Origin: Pseudoalteromonas arabiensis
GTDB taxonomy: Bacteria > Pseudomonadota > Gammaproteobacteria > Enterobacterales > Alteromonadaceae
Length of the DNA stretch: 37,059 nt
NCBI RefSeq assembly: GCF_001550155.1
Contig: NZ_LRUF01000012.1
Span: forward strand, 1-37,059
Direction: 5' to 3'
The notes beneath the pieces were generated by a model. That model did no database searches and was not told where the DNA came from. It was given only the letters and a program-made list of their open reading frames with translations. Position numbers and translations under genes: made by a program. Numbering within the stretch: the first letter of the stretch is position 1; each line of letters opens with the position of its first letter. Below, piece by piece: positions 31,065 through 37,059 of this stretch.

Positions 31065-32333
31065 TTATACCCCCTCAATGAAACTTAGATTTTTTATTGC
31101 TAAATCAATATCTGAATTACTTTCTTGATTATCATTAAGCTTTGCGAGTGTTTGTAAAATATCTCTTTTCTGCTCAGGTGAAAGCTCTGAAAAGTGCTCT
31201 TGTAAATGCTTAATCGTTAAATGTTGTGACGAAGCTGCTCTAACTAAAAATTCAACAGTCCGTGTATTTTTATTATTGATTACAACTCCCAATAAGTTTT
31301 TCATTAACCTATTTAAAAAGTCAAATTCACCTTCAGCTAACTGCGCAAAAGCTATAAACCTTAGACACACGTAAAAAGATTGTTCAGATAACTTATGCGC
31401 ATTTTCATTTAAAAATTAACTATATTAAGACCTTGAAAAAGCTCATTACTATAGGTTGCAGCATCCCTTCTATCAGCTTCATCTTTAATATCCTTGTAAT
31501 GTCCATTAGCATGCCTTATTTCGCTTCTCCCTTCAAAATTTCTTTGCAATCTTTCCAATTGTCGCTCAAGCAACTTTTCTCCACTTTCTAAATTTACTAA
31601 CTTGTATAAAACTCTTTCAAAATTTTTATCATCGATGGTTTGCTTTGTATATTCTTCAAAAAGACCTTCTGTCAAAAAGCCTTTTGGATCTTTCCAATAT
31701 GCTCTAAAACATCAAAAACAATTTGTTCTACTCTATCTTGGTTTTTATCATCTGAAAAAAGTATCCTACCAAAACGATCAAATGCCTCTTGCCAACGATA
31801 ATCACTGCAGATATTTTTTGCTAATTCCTGCGTTGGTAAAGATTTTATAGAATCAAATTAAGGCTAATTCTTTCATTACTTTGTTGATAGGCTGTAAGTA
31901 TAGAAGCACCTAAAATTGATAAGATGAAATACTTAAAACTAGAAGTAGCCGCTATTAATTGCTCTAAATTTGCAGTGTGATAAAAAATAGACCCCATAAG
32001 AACTATCGACAACCATAAGCTTATCGTCACTGGCGGATATCGCCAGTTAAACCCAATACTGCGTTTGGTGTGGGAGATATAAAACTTATCCAGCATTAGC
32101 TTTATGCCAATGCCTGCTAGAAATGAAAAGCTATAATACAGAGCTTCACTTGTACTTAGTATTGCTGAAAAACTAAAAAATACCTTTTTTATAAATGTGG
32201 TTTTACTTAAGAGTATGACTACAGAGGATGCCGTTAATGCACATAATAACAGCGACAACCCACGCTGAATTGGAATAGAGAGTGACTTTACCAATTTAAT
32301 ATCCTTATCAACAATTAAGCGAAATATAAACAA
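31065..32333 (-). pseudogene. Frameshifted gene for an unknown membrane protein
   Basis: Three frames read in series make one protein-like sequence. The N-terminal part (32333 to 31845, or from a TTG at 32294 with AAGGA) has about four hydrophobic helices. A segment FDSIKSLPTQELAKN, without any start codon, continues in a second frame from about 31857. Near 31690-31710 the reading passes to FRAYWKDPKGFLTEGLF in another frame. After GLNIVNF it crosses a T5 tract near 31410-31415 into NENAHKLSEQSFYVCLRF, ending at IKNLSFIEGV. The joined product would be about 410 residues: a membrane anchor plus a helical, charged cytoplasmic part. No family is recognised. Three indels fit decay or assembly errors in homopolymers; see findings. 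Confidence 0.6.
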
Positions 32334-32505
32334 TTAAATATACACTCAACCTCTAGTGCTCGATACACCCTAAGCTTATATCAGAAGCACCTAAGCGCCT
32401 TAATCTTCAAGAAAAATCTGAAATAACCGACATAGAGCTTGATTCATTGATGTTTTTTAAAATCATGAATAATTATAGAAACACGAGTTATTAGCAAGGA
32501 ACGAT

Positions 32506-32929
32506 ATACTCGGATTAATTCGCTATACAGTTGAATTATGCCCGAAGTAAAAGGTTAGCTTACGGTAAACCAGTAGAAAACCAACTTATTCAAAGAGGCT
32601 TAACCTTAGAGGGTGAGTAGATAGATGAAGCCTAGACTGATGAGCTCGTTTTTTACTCATTTCCCGCTAAATCAATTCAAGCACGTAAGCCTTGCAGTAT
32701 ATTTTATGAGTCAATGATCAGAGTAGTAATAGTGACTTACTTTGAAAGTCATCAGCATACTTTATGGTTTGTATTTCAACATGGACTTAAAACTCCAATT
32801 GAACTACAAAAAAGACTAAATAATTTAAATACATATTTAAGCGCTGAAGAAATAAAATATCAAATCATTGATACAGAAGCACCAAGCGGTGAGCACAATG
32901 TTTCTAGTATTAGTCGTTGGATAAACTAA
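32506..32929 (+). pseudogene. Degenerate copy of the DUF6795-like immunity gene
   Basis: This is a decayed duplicate of the gene at 33009, about 500 bp upstream of it. It opens LGLIRYTVELCP but has ATA instead of ATG, a lost C in TGCCC that shifts the frame, and several stop codons. The end is intact: LWFVFQHGLKTPIELQKRL and SSISRWIN match LWLGFQHGLKNPKEFKNFL and KSIARWEKQN of the intact copy. The duplication includes the 5' flank (CATTGATGTTTT at 32445 and 32945; TAATTATAGAAACA at 32470 and 32971; AAGGAACGATA in both). It shows the locus once held at least two related immunity-type genes. Confidence 0.8.
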
Positions 32930-33008
32930 ACCATATAGGAAATACATTGATGTTTTATCCCCTATATGGATAATTATAGAAACATGGATTGTTAACAAGG
33001 AACGATAA

Positions 33009-33446
33009 ATGCTCGGATTAATTCGCTATACAGTAGAACTATGCCCCGAAGTAAAAGGTCAGGTTTTTGATAATGGAACCCCATTAGCCAATCAACTTGT
33101 TGAGCGAAGCTTAACCTACGACGATGAAGAACTAGATAGTGTTTATACTGATGAAAACGGTTGTTTCTCATTTCCTGCCAAATCTCTAAAATCTCGCAAA
33201 CTTGGCAGTATTTTTCATGAGCCCGTGGTCAGAATTATCATAGATTTAGAAAAAGGTGGTGAGGTTTACAATCTCTGGTTAGGTTTTCAGCATGGACTAA
33301 AAAACCCAAAAGAGTTTAAAAATTTTTTGAAAAACTTAAAAGCTGACTTGACGGATAAAGAAGTAAAACATCACCTAATTAACCCTGAAGATCCATTAGA
33401 CGAACACTTTATCAAAAGTATTGCTCGCTGGGAAAAACAAAATTAA
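33009..33446 (+). CDS. DUF6795-like protein, putative immunity partner of the lipase
   Basis: Small cytoplasmic protein of 145 residues with no signal peptide. The N-terminal half (VELCPEVKGQVFDNG, TDENGCFSFPAKS) resembles a carboxypeptidase-regulatory-like beta-sandwich, and the whole fits the DUF6795 type that I recall beside lipase-like effectors in Vibrio and Aeromonas relatives. AAGGA lies about 5 nt before ATG. It ends 11 nt before the expected start of the lipase. The immunity role is inferred from this adjacency and the tandem degenerate copy; it is not shown by sequence. Confidence 0.7.
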   Translation: MLGLIRYTVELCPEVKGQVFDNGTPLANQLVERSLTYDDEELDSVYTDENGCFSFPAKSLKSRKLGSIFHEPVVRIIIDLEKGGEVYNLWLGFQHGLKNPKEFKNFLKNLKADLTDKEVKHHLINPEDPLDEHFIKSIARWEKQN

Positions 33447-33625
33447 AAGGACTTATAATAGCAACTTTATCACCCATTTTATGCGCTGAATTAGCTAAAA
33501 TTTCTTATGACATAAAGAAAGCAGACCGAAGAGGTCGATACTCAATAATTGCGTCGAATTCTTTAGAAAAACATTTTTCTTTTGACCTGTCAAACGGCCC
33601 AATAAAAGGAGTATCTGGCGGAGCA

Positions 33626-34315
33626 ATGGCTCATGCTACAGGTCATCAAACAGGGTTTGTACTCGTTGGCAAAGGTACTTCTCCTACAGGGCGCATGAAT
33701 CCATTTAAAAATGATTTGGTATTGGCTATTCGAGGTACAGCCTCGTTATATGACGCATCAACTGACTGTAGAGCTAACCTAAGTGTTTGCGATGGAGGTC
33801 ATAGTGTTCATGCTGGCTTTAATACTTTATTTGAAACCTTAAAATCAGAATTAGCACCTTTTTTGAGTGAACTTAAGCCGAGTGCTACTGTGCATTGTGT
33901 TGGTCACAGTCTAGGAGGTGCGGTTGCATCTCTAGTCGCGGATTGGGCTAAACGACGTTTTAATGCAAACGTTAAATTATATACTTTCGGTGCGCCAAAA
34001 GTAAGCTTAACTAATTTCGCATTAAGTACCACAAACGCCCTGAAATCAAAAAATATATTCCGCTGTGTAAATGGTGGCGATGTAGTGCCGATGGTGCCTT
34101 TTTGGCCATTTATGCAGGCTCCGTACAATCCCCCTGAATATAGGATGGACAACAACCAAATTATAGCCCCGTGGCATCACTTGATGAAATACTACACCCG
34201 AAATTCACAAAAGCAATCTTGGGATAGCATCAACAAAAGAGTGACATTTAATCCGTTTAAGCGTGTAACTCTAGACATTAGTCATGCAAACCAAGTACAA
34301 CCTTCCATTTATTAG
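33626..34315 (+). CDS. Lipase (class 3) catalytic core
   Basis: Readable part of the lipase gene from its first ATG to the amber codon, 229 residues. The alpha/beta-hydrolase signature VHCVGHSLGGAVASLVADW holds the nucleophile Ser; NGGDVVPMVPF supplies a likely Asp and PWHHLMKYY a likely His. The oxyanion-strand motif VLAIRGTASLYDA precedes. No signal peptide is visible, as for type VI secretion substrates. Translation from this ATG would miss about 56 N-terminal residues that align with related proteins (including GPIKGVSGG), so activity is doubtful. No vgrG, hcp or PAAR gene is in the window. Confidence 0.75.
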   Translation: MAHATGHQTGFVLVGKGTSPTGRMNPFKNDLVLAIRGTASLYDASTDCRANLSVCDGGHSVHAGFNTLFETLKSELAPFLSELKPSATVHCVGHSLGGAVASLVADWAKRRFNANVKLYTFGAPKVSLTNFALSTTNALKSKNIFRCVNGGDVVPMVPFWPFMQAPYNPPEYRMDNNQIIAPWHHLMKYYTRNSQKQSWDSINKRVTFNPFKRVTLDISHANQVQPSIY

Positions 34316-34630
34316 ATGAATCGTTTAAGTGAAGCTTTAATGACAGTATTGCGTCAAGCAAAGCTAGGGGCGCTGAATGCGCTGCAGTCCGGTACTGCAA
34401 ACAGTTTGAGTTTATACGACAAAATCGCGATGATTCTAGCTAACAATAATTTTCATACTGTAGACTTAACAGGCCCCATAAATGGATTACTCGCATGTAT
34501 GCTTGCATTTGCAGGATATGCTAAAGCAAAGATAAAAGAGTTATCAGCAGAGTTCATAAAGTGGGTATTTGAACAAACATTAAAAATGGTCAATAAAATA
34601 GCCTACAGAGCGCTTTCTTCAGTTGGTTAG
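34316..34630 (+). CDS. C-terminal segment of the interrupted lipase
   Basis: An open stretch of 104 codons starting with the ATG directly after the TAG that ends the lipase core, in the same frame. It has no Shine-Dalgarno of its own beyond the end of the lipase. It is helical, with a hydrophobic stretch INGLLACMLAFAGYAKAK at about residues 59-76 followed by an amphipathic FIKWVFEQTLKMVN. It is best explained as the original C-terminal domain of the lipase, perhaps membrane-interacting. It could still be translated by termination-reinitiation. Confidence 0.55.
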   Translation: MNRLSEALMTVLRQAKLGALNALQSGTANSLSLYDKIAMILANNNFHTVDLTGPINGLLACMLAFAGYAKAKIKELSAEFIKWVFEQTLKMVNKIAYRALSSVG

Positions 34631-34639
34631 TCCACATTA

Positions 34640-34670
34640 TTAAAGCAAGCTATATTCTAGCTTGCTTTAA
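34640..34670 (+). terminator. Hairpin terminator after the lipase region
   Basis: A perfect 13-bp inverted repeat (TTAAAGCAAGCTA / TAGCTTGCTTTAA, loop TATTC) lies just after the TAG stop at 34628-34630. The T run is short, so termination may be partial, leaving some transcript for the small gene that follows. Confidence 0.6.
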
Positions 34671-34715
34671 TATGTTAAAACTTTGACCTCTATTATTATT
34701 TATTTAGGAATAGCA

Positions 34716-34907
34716 GTGACAACGATTGAAAAGGCAATTGAAGCAGCGTACGAATCACAAATTACCTCGCTTTATAAGGCTCTCTCACAAAGCATTCTTG
34801 CCGCAAATGGCGATGAAGCAGAAATCAGTGCAGCTGAGGCTCGTTTTAAGAAAGGGTTAGCATTTGCTGCTGATATAAAAGCACGTGCACTAACGGCTGC
34901 ACAATAA
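34716..34907 (+). CDS. Small helical protein, 63 residues, unknown
   Basis: Starts at GTG (34716) with AGGA 6 nt upstream; an upstream in-frame start at 34683 lacks a ribosome-binding site. The product (TTIEKAIEAAYESQITSL to KGLAFAADIKARALTAAQ) is predicted fully alpha-helical, alanine-rich and soluble. It follows the lipase region on the same strand. I recall similar short proteins next to lipase/DUF6795 loci, which suggests an accessory or chaperone-like role, but I cannot name a family. Confidence 0.6.
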   Translation: MTTIEKAIEAAYESQITSLYKALSQSILAANGDEAEISAAEARFKKGLAFAADIKARALTAAQ

Positions 34908-35077
34908 CACTCTAAGCTGGGTGGAGCACTGCTAAACTCAGCTATCCAAATAAGCAATATTCCCTTGTGTAAGTCTCCCCTTACAGCATAGTTATTTAAA
35001 TACAACGCTAAAACATGCATTCTTAGGCGCTTTTCTATATGCTGCGCGACAATTATTATTCTAATAGTGGAGTGCTA

Positions 35078-36340
35078 ATGAACACACATCAAGATGCTAT
35101 GCCGTATGATGCATCGACAACAAGTAGTAACTCGAAATGGAATCTTCATGACACCCAATGGGTATTAAGTTTATTTGGTACCGCGGTCGGGGCTGGTATT
35201 TTATTCTTACCAATTAATATCGGTATCGGCGGATTCTGGCCGTTAATCATCATGGCATGCCTTGCCTTTCCAATGACTTATTTAGCTCACAGAGGCTTGG
35301 CCCGCTTTGTATTATCATCTAAACAGTCCGATGCTGACTTTACAGACGTAGTTGAAGAGCATTTTGGTATTAACGCCGGTCGCTTAATTTCTCTTTTATA
35401 CTTTCTTTCGATCTTTCCTATTTTACTTATCTATGGTGTTGGCTTAACCAATACCGTCGACAGCTTTATTGTCAATCAATTAGGCATGGAGTCGCCACCA
35501 CGCGTTTTATTATCAGGGGTTTTAGTTGGTGGTATGATTAGCTTAATGCTTGGTGGTGAAGCACTTATGCTTCGCGCTTTTTCTATTTTAGTTTATCCTC
35601 TGGTTGGTATCTTATTCTTCTTATCGTTATATTTAATCCCCAGTTGGCAAATGCCTGACATCACTATTCCTGAGTTCTCAGGTTTTATGAAGACGCTTTG
35701 GTTATCTATTCCTATTATTGTTTTTTCGTTTAGCCACGCAGCTGCAATCTCAAGTTTTGTCCATGTACAGCGAGCCCATTATGGCAATAATGCCAAAATG
35801 AAATCTGAAGCAATTCTTAAACGTACCAGCTTGTTACTGATTGTATTTGTATTGCTGTTTGTATTTTCGTGTGTGTTGTCTCTATCATCTGAACAAATGA
35901 TACAAGCTAAGGCTGATAATGTGTCTATTTTGTCATTTCTAGCCAATATCACAGATAACTCTTTTATTGCCACACTTGGGCCTCTGGTTGCTTTTATCGC
36001 AATTACATCATCATTCTTGGGACACTTCTTAGGTGCTCGTGAAAGCTTTAATGGCCTAGTGAGTAAGCAAACAGATTTGAATCCAAAGTTAGTTGATAAA
36101 ACCGGCACTGTGATCATGTTCTTTGCTATTTGGTACTGTTCAGTAATTAATCCAAGTATTTTAAACATGATGGATCAACTATCAGGCCCAATCATTGCTA
36201 TGATCCTATTCATCATGCCCATGATTGCTGTTTATAAAGTACCAGTTTTACACAAATACAAAAACCGCTTGAGTACCCTGTTTGTTCTAACAGTTGGCTC
36301 TCTAGCAGTATTTGCGCTTATTTATAGCATGATTAAGTAA
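35078..36340 (+). CDS. Amino-acid permease, HAAAP/SdaC (serine-type) family
   Basis: Inner-membrane proton symporter-like protein of 420 residues with about 11 hydrophobic helices. The first helix carries FGTAVGAGILFLPINIG, the family hallmark; SFSHAAAISSFV, TSSFLGHFLGARES and PSILNMMDQLSGP are further SdaC/TdcC-type segments. Substrate is probably serine or threonine, by family. I start at ATG 35078 with GGAG 5 nt upstream; an upstream in-frame ATG at 35039 lacks a Shine-Dalgarno. It is a single-gene transcript with a strong terminator, with no amino-acid deaminase beside it. Confidence 0.9.
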   Translation: MNTHQDAMPYDASTTSSNSKWNLHDTQWVLSLFGTAVGAGILFLPINIGIGGFWPLIIMACLAFPMTYLAHRGLARFVLSSKQSDADFTDVVEEHFGINAGRLISLLYFLSIFPILLIYGVGLTNTVDSFIVNQLGMESPPRVLLSGVLVGGMISLMLGGEALMLRAFSILVYPLVGILFFLSLYLIPSWQMPDITIPEFSGFMKTLWLSIPIIVFSFSHAAAISSFVHVQRAHYGNNAKMKSEAILKRTSLLLIVFVLLFVFSCVLSLSSEQMIQAKADNVSILSFLANITDNSFIATLGPLVAFIAITSSFLGHFLGARESFNGLVSKQTDLNPKLVDKTGTVIMFFAIWYCSVINPSILNMMDQLSGPIIAMILFIMPMIAVYKVPVLHKYKNRLSTLFVLTVGSLAVFALIYSMIK

Positions 36341-36355
36341 CATACTGCTTACTAC

Positions 36356-36394
36356 AAAAAAAGCCCAGCAGTGAATCTCTGCTGGGCTTTTTTT
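36356..36394 (+). terminator. Rho-independent terminator after the permease
   Basis: A 15 to 16-bp stem, AAAAAAAGCCCAGCA / TGCTGGGCTTTTTTT with a short loop, is followed by the T run within its own arm. Because the other arm begins with seven A, it should work in both directions. Confidence 0.92.
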
Positions 36395-36509
36395 AGTTAT
36401 GTTTCAGGTGCACAGCTAAGATTTGGCCTTAGTATTAGCCAACCACTTTACAGATAACCTCTGTATTCTACTACCGAACAGCCAGTAGGCTCATCCCGTC
36501 CCCAATAAG

Positions 36510-36745
36510 ATCTATACCTGCGAGTCTCTATCACGCGATGTAAAATCGCGACGACAAACATGTTGGGATAACCTTGCCGCGTAGCAGCGGGTTTATTCCG
36601 CGTCATGGGGTCTCTGTTCGCGGGTAGCGCGCGATGTAAAATCGCGACGACAAACGTGTTGGGGCGAGATTATCGCGTAGCTGCGGGTTTATTCCGCGTC
36701 ATGGGGTGTCTGTTCGCGGGTGGCGCGCGATGTAAAATCGCGCCA
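36510..36745. repeat. Tandem 96-bp palindromic repeat
   Basis: The core CGCGATGTAAAATCGCG occurs at 36534, 36630 and 36726, exactly 96 bp apart each time. A full unit also carries CGACGACAAACGTGTTGGG and GCGGGTTTATTCCGC. The core and the second motif are both small hairpins (CGCGAT/ATCGCG and GCGG/CCGC). The first unit lacks about 10 bp before its core, and the third is cut off after its core. The stretch from 36395 to 36755 has no gene I can support; its open frames follow the repeats. Confidence 0.85.
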
Positions 36746-36751
36746 AACATG

Positions 36752-36782
36752 AAAAACCCCGTTGCATTACTGCAACGGGTTT
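36752..36782 (-). terminator. rrn-style terminator 1
   Basis: On the minus strand AAACCCGTTGCA and TGCAACGGGGTTT form a stem with one bulged G and a GTAA loop, followed by TTTTTC. It lies at the downstream end of the 5S-like unit A. Confidence 0.7.
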
Positions 36783-36902
36783 CTCTAATTAGGAGCCATG
36801 GTGCGCTACGCAGTAGGATGTCCTACTTTCACATGGCGAATGCCACACTATGCCTACAAGGATAGAAGTTGTAGGGTCTTGGTTGGGTGTTTTATTTTTC
36901 TA
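36776..36902 (-). repeat. 127-bp 5S-rRNA-like unit A
   Basis: On the minus strand this unit contains ATAGTGTGGCATTCGCCATG followed by TGAAAGTAGGACATC, which closely resembles helices IV and V of bacterial 5S rRNA. The most conserved 5' domain (the CCGAACTCAGAAGTGAAAC block) is missing, so it looks like a 5S remnant rather than a working gene. It differs from unit B at only two positions. Confidence 0.5.
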
Positions 36903-36909
36903 CAGGCAA

Positions 36910-36941
36910 CAAAAAACCCGACTCTTTCGAATCGGGTTTCT
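36910..36941 (-). terminator. rrn-style terminator 2
   Basis: On the minus strand AAACCCGA pairs with TCGGGTTT around a TTCGAAAGAG loop, followed by a run of six T. Its position relative to unit B repeats that of terminator 1 relative to unit A, but its loop sequence differs. Confidence 0.75.
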
Positions 36942-37059
36942 CTAATTAGGAGCCATGGTGCGCTACGCAGTAGGATGTCCTACTTTCACATGGCGAATGC
37001 CGCACTATGCCTACAAGGATAGAAGTAGTAGGGTCTTGGTTGGGTGTTTTATTTTTCTA
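36933..37059 (-). repeat. 127-bp 5S-rRNA-like unit B
   Basis: Second copy of the unit, 157 bp from unit A, running to the window edge. Differences from unit A are GCCGCACTAT for GCCACACTAT and AGTAGTAGGG for AGTTGTAGGG (plus strand). The order on the minus strand, unit B, terminator, unit A, terminator, suggests the tail of an rRNA operon lying beyond the right edge. Confidence 0.5.

Larger units (their letters stand above)
33458..34630 (+). pseudogene. T6SS-type class 3 lipase effector gene, start-less and amber-interrupted
   Basis: A single reading frame of 391 codons runs from 33458 to 34630. The first codon, ATA, sits 7 nt after AAAGGA exactly where ATG is expected, followed by ATLSPILCAELAKISYDI, which resembles the N-terminus of related lipases. 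One TAG (34313-34315) interrupts the frame before the C-terminal 104 residues. No other stop or indel is seen, so both lesions look recent. Either could be suppressed or be a sequencing error. The two readable parts are listed separately. Confidence 0.7.

Noticed and set aside
31400..31420. Programmed frameshifting in the disrupted membrane-protein gene
   Set aside because: Three separate shifts would be needed, with no slippery heptamer plus stem-loop or upstream Shine-Dalgarno signal evident; decay or sequence errors fit better.
34313..34315. Amber codon as pyrrolysine or other recoding
   Set aside because: No recoding element or supporting genes are seen and the organism type does not use pyrrolysine; a nonsense mutation is simpler.
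36510..36745. Repeats as a CRISPR array
   Set aside because: The repeat period is 96 bp with similarity through the whole unit, so there are no unique spacers, and no cas genes are present.
36605..37022. Short open frames across the terminal repeats
   Set aside because: They repeat the same peptide because of the DNA repeats, contain terminator hairpins and lack ribosome-binding sites.
36776..37059. Units as functional 5S rRNA genes
   Set aside because: The conserved 5' half of 5S rRNA is not visible and the helix I partner strands are not found, so I list them as remnants.

Overview
The window looks like the chromosome of a marine gammaproteobacterium of the Alteromonadales, most likely Pseudoalteromonas. 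This rests on protein sequence style, a merged rif and str ribosomal/RNA polymerase cluster, moderate-to-low GC, and the intergenic palindromic elements. The genus call is inference from recognition, not from a search.

Region 1 (about 1-16945, all minus strand) is the information-processing supercluster. In transcription order it is tRNA-Trp, secE, nusG | rplK, rplA | rplJ, rplL | rpoB, rpoC | rpsL, rpsG, fusA, tuf. The bars mark places where the sequence shows terminators, attenuators or leader structures: a terminator after nusG, an L10-type leader before rplJ, an attenuator hairpin between rplL and rpoB, a terminator with an overlapping sigma70-like promoter between rpoC and rpsL, and a terminator after tuf. 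The tufB gene and the tRNA genes often found before secE are absent. Only the Trp tRNA remains at that junction.

Region 2 (16946-23559) holds a large hybrid two-component regulator (periplasmic beta-propeller, histidine kinase, receiver, AraC-type DNA-binding domain), a CsgG-like outer-membrane lipoprotein with a C-terminal peptidoglycan-binding-like segment, and a minus-strand pair: deoC and an overlapping gene of unknown function.

Region 3 (23560-30755, plus strand) is a compact sulfate-assimilation operon: cysG (siroheme synthesis), cysD and cysN (ATP sulfurylase), an SLC13-type transporter, cysC (APS kinase) and cysQ (PAP phosphatase). A perfect LysR-type dyad sits upstream of cysG beside a candidate promoter and is a plausible CysB site.

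Region 4 (30756-34907) is an accessory, decaying island. It has palindromic intergenic elements and a frameshifted membrane-protein gene. It also has a degenerate copy and an intact copy of a DUF6795-like putative immunity gene, followed by a class 3 lipase resembling type VI secretion lipase effectors. The lipase has ATA where its start codon should be and one in-frame amber codon before its C-terminal part. A 63-residue small gene follows. This looks like an inactivated effector beside a retained immunity gene.

Region 5 (35078-37059) carries an amino-acid permease of the SdaC/HAAAP type with a strong terminator, then gene-free repeats: about two copies of a 96-bp palindromic unit, and two 127-bp units with rrn-style terminators whose minus strand resembles the 3' domain of 5S rRNA. 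An rRNA operon probably lies just outside the window.
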